Assembly (NCBI GenBank): GCA_963969595.1
Contig: OZ018409.1
Location: 39,569,282-39,633,281, forward strand
Origin: Neckera pumila
Taxonomy: Eukaryota; Streptophyta; Bryopsida; Hypnales; Neckeraceae
Reading direction: 5' to 3'
Length of the DNA stretch: 64,000 nucleotides
The position numbers and the translations under genes were made by a program. The notes under the pieces are model-generated. The model saw nothing but the letters and a program-made list of their open reading frames with translations. It did no database searches and was not told the DNA's origin. Below are positions 1 to 10,938 of the stretch, piece after piece. Numbering within the stretch: the first letter of the stretch is position 1; each line of letters starts with the position of its first letter.

Positions 1-221
1 CCTGGCTTAAGCTTTTATCCGTCTCTGTAACTATCTCCTCTTGCAAGGTTGGCTCCTCGAGATGAGTTGGCTACAGCGGTGCCATCAAAAATCCAGAGCT
101 CTCTCACTACATCCCAATCCATGGGCCACATGAGAAAAAACAAAATTCCTCTGCAAAACCAGTGCAAATTTACAGTCAGTTTGAATGGGAAGAAATGTGT
201 CGAGACTTGAAGAAATTTTAA

Positions 222-443
222 CCCTTGAACGTCGAGGCGGACACTTTGCGTCCGATGAATGACAAGAGAATCTCCTGTGTAGGACAGAAATGCAACTATT
301 CATCCTCCAAATTTTGTTGTGAAAAGGAAGGTCCTTTACAGTAGTTTGACTTCCAATGAGTACTTTTTCAATTTTTTAAGCCAATTGTTCCCACGGTTTT
401 GCAAAAGGGTGATTTCTACGGCCACCGGCCCAGCGTTCAAGGG
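222..443. mobile_element. 222-bp TTAA-flanked inverted-repeat element
   Basis: The segment begins CCCTTGAACG and ends with its exact reverse complement CGTTCAAGGG. It is flanked on both sides by TTAA (218-221 and 444-447). A TTAA target with CCC..GGG termini is the signature of piggyBac-type elements. There is no coding capacity, so this would be a non-autonomous miniature element. It differs in sequence from the 920-bp TTAA elements further on but shares the terminal logic. The 217 bases before it show nothing recognisable. Confidence 0.6.
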
Positions 444-1903
444 TTAAGTGTGATATAGGTGTATCCCAGAATTGTCGTGAAAAAGACTCAAAAGCATTCA
501 CTTAATTATTGCTAACTCGTCACAAGGCCCCTGGTATCTGACAAAATGGATGGGGGACTGATTCACAAACTTCTACCTTACCTTATTAGTTGTTTCAAAA
601 TTTAGAACAAAATCCTGTGTGAAATTATGATCTTTTGACACATTAAAAAGTCATAGTTGCACCTAGGGTCATTTGTAACAGTAACCCTAAATTCACAAAA
701 CAATTTGCAGCTCTTGAGAAACTCCCTTTTCCACCTCATCCATCTTTGAAATAAGATAACTGTCGCTACAGTAGATTACTTGAATTCAAGATGGAATTCC
801 TTGTTCCTAGCATTTGATTCCTTCCCATGCAACCCTTTCTTCTTGGAAACACCGGAACCCATTCAGCGAGCCTCAAGAATGTTCGACTTTTTTAACACTC
901 TACACATGATCCTATTTAATTGAAAGACTTTTTGACGCGCAGCATGAAAATCAAAGAAAAAACTCAACGACCGATATCGAAAAGTAGCAAAAGTCAAACT
1001 ATAGGACTTCTATCACGTATAATTTATACAGTTTGGAAATTAAATGACTCGATGACTGAATTGGCAAAGTACCAAAGCTCTAGCATATAGCTTCCTCATC
1101 TCAAGTTTTTCCTAGCCCTACCCTACAAGGACGCTGCGGAGGGAGGCCCAATGGATAACTTCACTGTTAACTGTAGAAACAAAGAACGGTCCAATAATAA
1201 AACCACGTCCCTTCCGAGGACAGTTAATGTCATACCCCAAAAGGTGTGAATTCAACGCATTGTTAATTCATGCGACTTTCATATGATCTTCAACATATGA
1301 ATTTCATATTAATTGAAATTTAGAAACTCAAAAATGTGCAGTTTTTTGAAACTTTTTCATATTCAGATTTTATTCTTATCTAAAAATAAAGCTTCATATA
1401 AAACTTCATCTACTACGGTATTGAAGTTGAAAGTCATATGATACTGGCAAGGGGTTTCTATCCTGATGCTGACACATACAATTCGGGAACTGAATGAAAA
1501 TCATGGACCAAATCTGTCAATTTTTTTGCTTCTTACGCATGGTGAACTCTTCCAAAAACATAAAGACCATGCCGAAATATACAGTCACGGTGAAGACGTC
1601 CCAATGTGGCTAAATTTAACAAAACTCCTACCAAATGTGAATACCACTGTTAACAAATTCGAAACTCTAGCACATCGAACAGCGGGTTCAGCTAACAAAT
1701 TTTCGATTCCGAGAAAGCATGGCAAAGTCGTTCCAAAGAGACACAGATCGACCATGCAGAAGCATACAGTGACGCACGTACTGTGAGAAAATTTAGCAAA
1801 ACTTTTGTTAAAAAACCTGAACTCCACCAAATTTAACAGCGAGATTAGCAACGTGAGCAGATGTGTGCAATCACAGTCGAAGTAAGGAGGAGCTTACCAA
1901 TCA
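444..1903. other. Intergenic DNA without recognisable gene
   Basis: Short open frames on both strands at 1466-1851 overlap each other and resemble nothing I know. The sequence around 1560-1650 is loosely repeated at 1750-1840 (a phrase like catgc.gaa.atacagt.acg followed by aaattta.caaaac), so an old, degenerate direct duplication of about 180 bp is possible. The frame that stays open across it probably reflects this rather than a gene. Confidence 0.4.
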
Positions 1904-2473
1904 TCAGTTGGCAGCCACTTCTTCAATGCTTGAGAGACCAGGTCGCCACGGCGCCATCGGTGCATTCCCACTACTACTACTACTACTACTACTTTTCACC
2001 ATAGCCTTGCTCCCGCGAACTTGCCTCCTGCGCTTCACAGTGGAAGCCGAGACTCCACCAGACCCAGATCGTCCCTCTTTGACGGCCGTCCTCGCCATGA
2101 TCTTCGCGAATTGCTCCGTGGAGATCACGAACTTGGTGCTCCCCGTGCGATGCACCGCTTTTCTCGGCGGCTCGATGTGCAGTAGGGAGGACGTGTCGGA
2201 CTCGTTATCTTGGTCTGGGCGATGAGGCATGGGCAGCAGGAAGTAAACCTCCCCGGGAACTAAGAGCGTGTGCAGCGGCAGGATCTTGCCGTGTTGGAGG
2301 AGGATAATGGAGCTCGAGTGGCACACGAAGTGGTTGGGGTAGTCCAGGATGAGGTCCACCACGCGCACGCGGGAGCTCGAGAGCGTGAGCACGTTGCCGT
2401 CAGATTGGAGGACTGTGACTGGAGAACGAGCTTCCGGACCTGGACGACCGCCACACATCGCCGCATTCCCCAT
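1904..2473 (-). CDS. DUF4228 (PADRE) domain protein
   Basis: Single-exon plant protein of 189 residues. The frame opens MGNAAMCGG; a Gly at position 2 followed by Asn is the usual N-myristoylation start of this family, so membrane attachment is likely. I chose the ATG at 2473; the codon before it is GTG. Family landmarks are a short beta-rich N-terminal part (TVLQSDGNVLTL), then VVDLILDYPNHFVC and HGKILPLHTLLVPGEVYFLLP in order, roughly residues 20-80. The C-terminal half is basic (VKRRRQVRGSK) and low in complexity, with a run of eight serines (KSSSSSSSSG). PADRE proteins are linked in the literature to stress and pathogen responses; the biochemical function is unknown. The length is typical of the family. 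Confidence 0.82.
   Translation of the reverse strand: MGNAAMCGGRPGPEARSPVTVLQSDGNVLTLSSSRVRVVDLILDYPNHFVCHSSSIILLQHGKILPLHTLLVPGEVYFLLPMPHRPDQDNESDTSSLLHIEPPRKAVHRTGSTKFVISTEQFAKIMARTAVKEGRSGSGGVSASTVKRRRQVRGSKAMVKSSSSSSSSGNAPMAPWRPGLSSIEEVAAN
1970..1993. repeat. (ACT)n microsatellite inside the DUF4228 gene
   Basis: Eight ACT triplets on the plus strand read as AGT serine codons on the coding strand and create the poly-serine run near the C terminus. Length variation here would change the run without breaking the frame. Confidence 0.85.
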
Positions 2474-2742
2474 CACTGTCTCTCGACTTCTTCCAGCTCC
2501 TTTTGTTCTAAACCTCCCTCGGTAAGGGCTACAAGCTCTTTCACCTGATCAGCTCTGAGCTTCCAATTTTCATCAAAAACGACGACAGCCGCTAACTGTT
2601 CAAAAAGCTTCTTCACTCAGGAACCACCTCCTGTTACTGAACTCGACCAAGTCGCGCACTCCAGCATCCGTTAGAAAAGATTTCAAATCGTGTTTTCAAA
2701 ATACATGGCCTCCATTTTTCAGAGTCTTGATCTCGCCATCGG
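2474..2742. other. 5' flank of the DUF4228 gene
   Basis: This holds the minus-strand 5' flank of the DUF4228 gene. I see no convincing minus-strand TATA box. The sequence is moderately GC-rich compared with the flanking repeats. Confidence 0.4.
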
Positions 2743-2752
2743 CTATATAAAC
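2743..2752 (+). promoter_or_regulatory. TATA box of an orphan plus-strand promoter
   Basis: The plus strand reads ctatataaac, a canonical plant TATA box. It is followed by a pyrimidine- and CA-rich stretch (cttcttctccacacacac) like a plant 5' leader, and by a telomere-like accctaa motif near 2818. No convincing coding exon follows before repeat DNA begins at 3577. It may drive a transcript disrupted by repeat insertion, or a non-coding RNA. Confidence 0.45.
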
Positions 2753-2929
2753 CCACCCCTTAGTTAGTTACTTCTTCTCCACACACACCTACGCGTACTA
2801 CTGTACCAAGCTCGCAACCCTAACAAGAAAGCTCAGAACTCCCTCGAGCTTCCTCAAACACTAGCTAACCGCAACGTAGAGCTCGTGCACAACCTCGATC
2901 GCCCTAAACTTACTCCAACTCGCCCAAAC

Positions 2930-3075
2930 TTTGTACCTCGGAATCACCCAAACACCTGCTAAAACTTTCCTAAACTTTCCCAAACTTGCACCTTGGAATC
3001 ACCAGACCCTTGCTAAAGCTTGCACCCTGAAATTGGCCAAAGCTCTTGCTAACCCAACCTTGGAGTCAGTGCGTA
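2930..3075 (+). repeat. Degenerate tandem repeat in the putative leader
   Basis: About three imperfect units of 45-60 bp share the phrases cttgcaccttggaatcacc and cttgctaaagcttgcacc. The run ends near gtgcgtaagttc, which contains a possible splice donor (gtaagt), so this could be a non-coding first exon. No protein is recognisable. Confidence 0.4.
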
Positions 3076-3244
3076 AGTTCTGAACTCCAGTCACCTGCAG
3101 ACGCTGTCTCTAGCTCATGCCATCGCCATCGCCATCGCCCAACGAAACTACGAAACCAATGCAAATAAGATCGATCTCTGCAGCTGCAATGATCCTGCAA
3201 TGTTTTTTCATGAATGGTTTTCCCGAAATGTATGATAAGCCCCA

Positions 3245-3538
3245 ATGGAAGTTGGGCGAATTATGAACCTGGCGTGGGTGCAGTTGCAGGGGGAACATGC
3301 AGAGGCGAGGCGGTTGGTGGTTGGCGGAGCAGTCGTAGCAGTGAAGAAGAGAAGGAGACGGTGCAGGTTCATCCATTCAGTTGAACAGAGTGATGTGCGC
3401 TACATTCATCCACAAATCGTGTCTGTCAGTCCACTAAGGGTAGCAGGCGACTTGATTTTTTTCAATTTTCGGGAACTACAGGACGTGGCAAGTTGGTCAA
3501 AAAAACAATTGATTTCTAAAGAATACGAGTTGAATTAG
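3245..3538 (+). other. Unrecognised open frame, 97 residues
   Basis: The frame starts MEVGRIMNLAWVQLQGEHAEA and contains KKRRRRCRF. It lies downstream of the plus-strand TATA box, and the DNA is less AT-rich than the repeats beyond 3577. A competing open frame runs on the opposite strand. No family is recognised; it could be a remnant exon of the gene driven from 2743 or chance. Confidence 0.2.
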
Positions 3539-3576
3539 ACTATTGGGATATCCATTTTTTTAATGAAAAGTTCTTT

Positions 3577-3893
3577 TTTTTTTGGCAAAGGGAAACAAAA
3601 GATTTCTGGGAATCTTCAAGGTCAATTCTCGGAAAAATATAAATTATTTGCCTTGGATGTGGTAAACAAGTTGTTGAGATAAACATGTTGTTTGGCTATG
3701 GTATCACATAGAATTGATTGAATAAGCATTTGAGCATGGACTATTAAAGTCCTTTTTCCTTCTTGTTAGAAGTCAAAAAGGGATTTCTAGATATTTTTAG
3801 CATTCATTTTTTGGGAGACCATATGAATAAATTATGAATTTTATAGTGTTAGAATACGATACACCCAAAATTCACTATGGACTCTCATGGATA
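3577..3893 (+). repeat. Repeat D, copy 1
   Basis: The segment beginning ggcaaagggaaacaaaag is repeated at 5239-5520 in the same orientation with few changes. The second copy lacks about 33 bp near its end. Degenerate relatives appear near 15480-15620 and in the first intron of the proteasome gene (about 22300-22470), recognisable by ..accatatgaataa.ttatga.. followed by a gtgtaccca-like phrase. It has no coding content. Confidence 0.7.
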
Positions 3894-4787
3894 GATAGAA
3901 ATTTTTGGCAGGTATGTGTGACTAGAGATTTTTGTATTATAGGCTGAAATTGTAATAGAAGGTGGGCGTGAGGAATATCTTTCATACGCACTAAATTTCA
4001 TGACATTTGGAAATGCGAGTCAAAAGTTATGGCCTAATGTGTTACTTTTTTTTGTAATTGGGCAATTTGGGCAGATTAGAAAAAGTCACTTTTTTCGAAA
4101 ACAAAAATTTGAAATTGGTTTTCATGAGTTATATATATGTAAAAAGCTTTGAATCCTCCCATTTTGATCAATGAGTCAAAAATTATGAAGATATTTAGTT
4201 TGCGGGCAGTTATGGATTCTCAACTCTAAAATAAACTTTGAAGTCTTTTATCTAACTCAATTTTCAATACTTTTTGAAAAAAATAAAATCATAGGATGTA
4301 GCTTATTTATTACAACATTGCAACCATTGGGATTAGCATTTCTCAATGCCATAATTAAATTCTTGACAAATTTAGTATTTTAAATCATTCTCTACTACTA
4401 TCTACTTACTATTTTTTTCCTGTATGTAGTACAATTCCAAATGAAGTGAAATTTTTTAGGCATGTAGCCAACTTATCTAGGAAAAATAATCCAAAGAAGC
4501 ACCATCATTTTGGATATTTTTTCATTAAAAAGTGAGCTTGTGAAGTGCTGCTGCCCTGTTTTTTGCAGGGCCAAAAAAATGGTTTCAGTGAATTTGAATG
4601 CTTATATCTTGCAATCCATGTGGTGAAAATTTCTAAAATTTTTACTATATGTTCTTAAGTCAGCATACTACAAGATCCTACGGTTACATGTGTCAAAATA
4701 AGATGTTTTTCATAAATTGGGTGTTTGTACTAAAAATGGCAATTTTTGAGTGTTTTTGGTGAAAACATAGTCATCAAACTTTAGGGG
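3894..4787 (+). mobile_element. TTAA element subfamily A, copy 1 (5' truncated)
   Basis: This matches the other A copies from the phrase tagaaattttggcaggta to the 3' terminus CTTTAGGGG, which is followed by TTAA (4788-4791). The 5' terminus and first 25-30 bp are missing, replaced by repeat D. It is non-coding. Confidence 0.7.
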
Positions 4788-4867
4788 TTAATTCAAGTGT
4801 GTAATTCTAGGACCACGTATCTAAATGCAAGGTGCTCTAAGAAGAAACCCTGATCTAAAAGAGAACC

Positions 4868-4946
4868 TCAACACGGAGGTACGTTTTGCTTTCTTCAATG
4901 TACCAACCATGTACATTGAAGAAAGCAAAATGTACCTCCATGTTGA
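4868..4946. repeat. 36-bp hairpin with 7-nt loop
   Basis: The arms 4868-4903 and 4911-4946 are reverse complements with two mismatches; the core is ggtac.ttttgctttcttc. Part of one arm recurs at 5176-5212 (gctttcttcaatgtacc). It may be the end of a miniature element or a small-RNA precursor; nothing decides between these. Confidence 0.7.
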
Positions 4947-5238
4947 AGGTGGTCGCTTCTAGTGTCTATTGCATTTCAACTCCATTTTTTGATGTTTTTT
5001 GGACGTTTATGAAACGACTTGGGTTAGATCTCAATTCTTTTTTCTTTGTGCAAAAATTGACAAAACATTGTTTTAAGGAGTTTTATTAGCTTCCCCCCAA
5101 ATGCAATCACCTCTAAAAAAAAGATTGCTTTAAGAGCAGACTAAAGTAAATTGCTCTCAAAGAGACCTCTAACATAGAGGTACATGTTGCTTTCTTCAAT
5201 GTACCAAGAATGTACATTTCAGGAGATAGTCGCTTTTT

Positions 5239-5520
5239 TTGGCAAAGGGAAACAAAAGATTTCTGGGAATCTTCAAGGTCAATTCTCAGAAAAATATAAA
5301 TTATTTGCCTTGGATGTAGTAATCATGTTGTTGAGACAAACATGTTGTTTGGCTATGGTATCACATAGAATTGATTGAATAAGCATTTGAGCATGGACTA
5401 TTAAAGTCCTTTTTCCTTCTTGTTAGAAGTCAAAAAGATATTTCTAGATTTTTTTAGCATTCATTTTTTGGGAGATTGTATGAATAAATTATGAATTTTA
5501 CTATGGACTCTCATGGATAG
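5239..5520 (+). repeat. Repeat D, copy 2
   Basis: A second, nearly identical copy of the repeat at 3577, running from ggcaaagggaaacaaaag to ctctcatggatagatg. Together with the adjacent A-type elements it forms a direct duplication of roughly 1.2-1.5 kb (3577-4787 and 5239-6725). Confidence 0.7.
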
Positions 5521-5930
5521 ATGTTACCTCGGATGTTGTACATTTGAGGCAACAATTTGTAAAGTTTGGTTTCAAAAATGCATCACAATTACTTTAGTAT
5601 AGTAACTTATAATATAGCCCGGAGTGATGAAGCTATTTACATCATTCCCAAGCGTATAGATTATGGTTGAGAAGCCATTTGTTACCCAAGTGTATTTTGG
5701 CCCATTCATCTGAATGCGGCAATGTCATCCTCCTTTGACGTCAATCTTCTTGATGATTCCTAATGATTTCATTCATTCAAAATTGAAGAATATTTTATAA
5801 ACTAAATGGCATAATTTTTTTTCCAGAAGCGTCACTCAACAACAAACAACAAAAGTCTCAAATCAAATCCTTGCCATAAAAAATATGCATCCCAAAATCA
5901 CCACCTTAAATGTACAACATGCATTCATAA
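5521..5930. other. Spacer between repeat D and TTAA element A2
   Basis: AT-rich DNA with no open frame of interest and no recognised repeat. It separates parts that are adjacent in the first copy of the duplication, so it is either an insertion here or a deletion there. Confidence 0.4.
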
Positions 5931-6725
5931 ACCCTAAAGGACCAACAGGTGTTTTTTGGCTGTATAGAAATTTTGGGCAGATATGTGTGACTAGAGATTT
6001 TTGTATGATAGGCTGAAATTTTAATAAAAAGTGGGCGCGAGGAATATCTTTCATACGCACTAAATTTCATGACATTTGGAAATGTGAGTCAAAAGTTATG
6101 GCCTAATATGTTACTTTTTTTTGTAACTGGTCAGTCCGGGCATATTAGAAAAAGTCACTTTTTTCGAAAACAAAAATTTGAAATTGGTTTTCATGAGTTA
6201 TATATATGTAAAAAGCTTTGAATCCTCCCATTTTGATCAATGAGTCAAAAGTTATGAAGATTTTTAGTTTGCGGGCAATTATGGATTCTCTACTCTAAAA
6301 TAAACTTTGAAGTCTTTATCTTACTCAATTTTCAATATTTTTTGAAAAAAAAAAATCATAGGATGTAGCTTATTTATTACAACATTGCAACCATTGGGAT
6401 TAGCATTTCCCAATGCCATAATTAAATTCTTGACAATTTAGTATTTTAATCATTCTCTACTACTATCTATTTACTAATTTTTTCCTGTATTTCATTCAAT
6501 TCCAAATGAAGTGAAATTTTTTAGGCATGTAGCCAACTTATCTAGGAAAAAGAATCCAAAGAAGCACCATCATTTTGGATATTTTTTCATCAAAAATTAA
6601 GCTTGTGAAGTGCTGTAGCCTTGATTTTGGCAGGGCCCAAAAAATGGTTTCAGTGAACTTAAATGCTTATATCTTGCAATCCACGTGGTGAAATTTTTTG
6701 AAATTTTTACCATATGTTCTTAAGT
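5931..6725 (+). mobile_element. TTAA element subfamily A, copy 2 (3' truncated)
   Basis: It starts accctaaaggaccaacag, the A-type 5' terminus, preceded by TCATAA rather than a clean TTAA. It follows the A consensus up to about ttcttaagtt at 6725, where homology stops; roughly 100 bp of the 3' end are missing. The short open frame on its complement (5863-6060) is incidental. Confidence 0.65.
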
Positions 6726-7103
6726 TAAAACTCCTCAGAAACACCCCCCAAAAAAAATGCAATCAGCTCTGGAAAGGTCGCTTGAAGAGCAGACAGACAA
6801 GTCTGTGCCTCTGGGAGCACATCCCTTCCCTCAGTTCAGCGCAGTGGCCGTGCGTGTCCTGCTGGTGGCTAGGGCTTATCACTTCTGAGGGATGATCAAT
6901 GGACCCACTTCCCTGAGTTTCAGATGCGAGACAGTGGAAACTTCTTCCCAAGCAACTTGCTCAACATAAGTCCAAGTTCCATGGGCATGGAAGCGGAAGC
7001 GGCACAGTCAACAAAAACATTGCTTGAGTTGTGGCATAGAACGCTCACAACTAGGCAGCCCTTGTGGACTTCTTTTTTGCCTTGGGAAAATTCAAGTGAA
7101 ATA
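6726..7103. other. GC-richer insert of unknown origin
   Basis: This stretch is clearly less AT-rich than its surroundings and replaces the missing 3' end of the TTAA element. Open frames exist on both strands (6763-6951 minus, 6698-6895 and 6924-7106 plus), but none matches a family I know. It could be a captured gene fragment. A short phrase (atgcaatca.ctct..aa) also occurs near 5100. Confidence 0.3.
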
Positions 7104-7490
7104 TAGTTGAAAACATACTCGTATTCTTGGAACTATCAGGTGAAACATACTTGAAAACATACTTAAGTTATACTTGAAAACATACTTGAAAACATACTTG
7201 AAAACATACTTGAAAACATACTTAAGTTATACTTGAAAACATACTTAAGTTATACTTGAAAACATACTTAAGTTATACTTGAAAACATATTTAAGTTATA
7301 CTTAAAAACATACTTAAGTTATACTTGAAAACATACTTGAAAACATACTTAAGTTACACTTGAAAACATACTTGAAAACATACTTAAGTTACACTTGAAA
7401 ACATACTTGAAAACATACTTAAGTTACACTTGAAAACATACTTAAGTTACACTTGAAAACATACTTAAAAACATACTTAAGTTATACTAA
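7104..7490. repeat. Minisatellite of 12- and 23-bp units
   Basis: Tandem units cttgaaaacata (12 bp) alternate with the longer form cttaagttatacttgaaaacata, about 20 units in all. Variants (cacttg for tacttg, aaaacatattt) are interspersed, indicating unequal exchange between units. Confidence 0.9.
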
Positions 7491-8219
7491 AAATTGCCAA
7501 AAATTACATTGACCTTCAGAAACTTTTCAGCTTTCGATGAAACAGATAATGATGGTTTAATTTTTTTGGATTTTTTGAATCACTTATGTGCATCATGAAC
7601 TCCAGCCTTTGTACAAAAAATTGAACCCAGAAAATGCATTATATGGCTGTAAAATACATATTGAACGCATTGTCCGTTCCAACAAATATTTTTAATGCAA
7701 AGGCATTAAGATATAACAATGGTCTATATTGCAACCTATACTCTCTCTACAATGGCTAATGCAATTCCACGCTCTCAATTCCCCTCCAAAAAATTGAAAT
7801 ACTGTGAAAACTAACATCATTTGCATGCGTATCAAACTGTTGATATTTTTATATCTATAAATGTCAATTTCCTTCAATTTTTGTGTACAACAATTTGAAA
7901 TGATGCATACCAACATGCCAAGGTACAAAAAGTTTTTTTGGAGTCATAAGGAAAAATTGACATAAAAGATAAAGTATAAAAATTGACAAATGATACATAA
8001 AGAATAAAGCATCATTCCAAATCAAAGTGAACAAAACCAAGTTTTAGACATGGCTAACTTTAAGATTAACTTTCTTTCAAATCACAACTAATGCTTTCTT
8101 CAAACTTCCATAGTAATGTGTAGTGTGTTGCACACTACAGCTTTTATATATCCAATTTTTAGACTTAGTCCATTGATGTTTATGGTATGGTAGTTTGAGT
8201 GCAAACATTTCAAATTTAT
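7491..8219. other. AT-rich intergenic DNA
   Basis: Nothing recognisable: no supported gene, only short open frames such as 7692-7928 on the minus strand. Confidence 0.4.
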
Positions 8220-8570
8220 ACTTAGTTTTGCTAGTCGCTGTAAATGCTCAAAAAACACGATTGTCCATAACTTTCACATTAGTAGTCCAAATGGAATGAA
8301 TCAAAGCTTCCCATTTAAATAAAAATACAATCTACAATAAATAAATTTCAGCAAAAGTTTTTTATTTTAAATTTTTGTTGGGTCTATTTTTAGGGGCCCG
8401 CCAAATTAAAATTTGGGCTTATTGTGCCATAAGTTTTGCTTTCAATCACCGATTGAAATAAAAACTATATTTCTAAAAAACGAGAAAGTGGATGTGTTTT
8501 TTGGTCTTTACAAAAAGTTTTAAAAACTCACAACAAATATTGAGACCTTACAAGCATACCCAAAATCTGT
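8220..8570 (-). mobile_element. Degenerate half of a TTAA element (subfamily B)
   Basis: The sequence follows the first half of B elements in reverse orientation (ttgtccataactttc..ccaaatg.aatgaatcaaagctt). Neither terminus is preserved. Confidence 0.55.
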
Positions 8571-8924
8571 TATGTCCCCAAAGAGATTGGTTAGGATTTT
8601 ATTGGGTAAAAGATTATATGAGCAAACAAACATTTTACCTTGAAGTATATTGATCTTGAGATCATTTCAAAAACCTAAGATTATCTTCCAACTATTAGTA
8701 GCTTGTCTATCACTAGAAGAAACCCATTTTTTTTTAATGTCAGACCTTGGACATGTGATGTTTTTAGTAGACATCAGGATGTCAAAGTGTTGATGGTCGA
8801 GAAGGGTAATTTCCATGGATGTCGCAAAATGCATTGATAAATTACTGTCAAAACACATTGATGCTATCATTGACATTTATGTTTTATTTGACATGAATTC
8901 AAACATAGTGATGTTTTTTTGGAA

Positions 8925-9383
8925 TTAGTGTGCTTCACTTTCATTTTAGAGCTATCAACAATTTAGGGTTTTCTTCTATCTTGTATCTACTTCTACTTAA
9001 CTATTTTTTAAATAACAAAAATGAAGTCTTTTTTTTTAATTTTTTCCTACTACAGACTCTTAATCCACTTCTTCAAGATATTTTTTTTAAAATCAAATGC
9101 ATAGAATAAAAAATTTAAGTTAGGAAAATTCAAAGCCTTATAATCCGTCACTCAAAGTGCAAAAAAATCCATTTTGTTCACTTCAAATGCAAAGATCTTG
9201 CAATCTATGCTATCAAAGTTTCTAAATATCTTCCATACATTTTCTTATTAGTTTAGTACAAGGTCCTATGGTTGAACATTCAAAGTTAAAATTATTTAAA
9301 TCTTTTTTCTTTTTACAATAGAAATGGCAATTTTGAGTGTTTTTTGATGAAAAAAAACATTGGGATTTCAATAGTTAAAAAAA
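8925..9383 (+). mobile_element. Degenerate 3' half of a TTAA element (subfamily B)
   Basis: From gctatcaacaatttaggg to a decayed end (ttcaatagttaaaa), this matches the second half of B elements, including cttgcaatctatg, taca.ggtcctatggttg and agaaatggcaattttgagtg. It faces away from the half at 8220-8570, so an old element has been rearranged or two elements were broken here. Confidence 0.6.
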
Positions 9384-10829
9384 ATTGAAAATAGAAATGG
9401 AATACCAACTTTGCCATATAGGGAGGCAATATCAATGAGACTTATCTGCTAAAGATAGCCAAATAAGTGGTGTTTGAGTTCAATTAACAAATAGAAGGCG
9501 TCAATTTTTCTTTCCATGTTTTATAAAGTCCCAAAGTGGCAATATAAACTGATATTGGTGCTCCAAATTTCAACATTCATCCACATATTGGATAGAAAAT
9601 ATTACATGAGTACATATCACATATCCATAATTATGTTTTCATCTACAATTTGGCAATTTCATTCAAGATTTATTTTTAATTCAAAGTATTCTAGCAAAAA
9701 AATTTCAAGATTTGTTGTCATTTTTTAGCCAAATTATTTTTTTCTAGTGCAATTTGGTACCCAAAAGCCAAAGATAAAGCCTGAAAGCATTCACATTTGT
9801 CAACTCTTTTGATATGTTGGTAGAAAGAGGAATGTAGATTCAAATTTTTTCAAGCAAAATAAATCTTGACTTAATAAGAATTTCGATGTAAAAATATCAA
9901 TTTTTGTAAATTTTCTTTTCTTTCCATCATGACATGAATTAATTCACAACTATATACAATCGTCATGCATCAAATGATGTAGGAAAGTCTTACCATTGAA
10001 GAATTGTCAATTGTCACTCTTCAATATATTTTAATAAATGTATTTAATCCTTTTTTAAATAGATATTATAGAAGACTCTTGAAAATGTTTATTGTCCACA
10101 TAAAATCACCTTTATAAAGGTGGTGGAATGTTATCAAGTTGGTTATAATCTTGACTCACTTGTTTGTACAATTTGGACAAAAAGTTAAAAGTTACTTGTA
10201 ATCATTGCTTAAAGACTCCAAATGCAACTTTTTTCTTAGCATTTGAATCATCTTGGAAAATAGTAGTGATCCTTATATTTTAGAACTTACAAATATTATT
10301 GTAGCCACTTTCTCTCAAAAATATAGTGTTTTTTTAGTGTGCTCCAACTTCAATATTGCAAAGTGAAACGGCTTGCTATAAAGATCCAAAATTTGTTGAA
10401 ATAGGTGTAAAATTGTTGATAAGGTAAACTCACCTATTTGGGACCTTTTTCTAAAATTGGCCCCTACATATTCAAGTTCCAAATGTACAACTTCTATGCA
10501 GAAGAGAATCTAGAGTTGATTTTAGATACATCTATTTTTAGCACTTTGAAAGATCATAATTTACTCATAAGAAGAAAACCTATAACAATCTTTTGAAATT
10601 CAACAAGATTTAACAAAAACTTAGGTAATTTAAGAATAGGAAGAATACTCAAATACTTATTTATATGCATTTAGATGTAAACACTTTTGAGGTGATTAAT
10701 ACTTAAAGAACTGGAGGTGTTTGAACATAGTTTTTATTTTTTTGACTAACTCTTATACTCTTATGTTGGAATCTCCTTTCATGTGTCATGAAGGAAACAT
10801 GAAAATTTGGCCAGTCTAATAAATAGTAA
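9384..10829. other. AT-rich intergenic DNA
   Basis: No gene, no intact repeat boundary. Short open frames only (for example 9516-9728), with composition no different from background. Confidence 0.4.
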
Positions 10830-10938
10830 CTACACAAAATAGTGAAATTAGGTTGCCCCAGACTATAGTTAACCATGTCTGAAAGTGTTAGATATGAGAA
10901 ATTAGTGTGGGGCAACCTAATTTCACTATTTTGTGTAG
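10830..10938. mobile_element. 109-bp element with perfect 31-bp inverted repeats
   Basis: The arms 10830-10860 and 10908-10938 are exact reverse complements (ctacacaaaatagtgaaatt at the outer end), separated by 47 bp. One arm recurs with changes at 11171-11214 (gtggggcaatctaatttcac). Size and structure fit a miniature inverted-repeat element. No target duplication is obvious. Confidence 0.7.

Noticed and set aside
1863..2225. 120-aa plus-strand frame overlapping the DUF4228 gene
   Set aside because: Antisense shadow; its leucine run comes from the same (ACT)n repeat read in the opposite direction.
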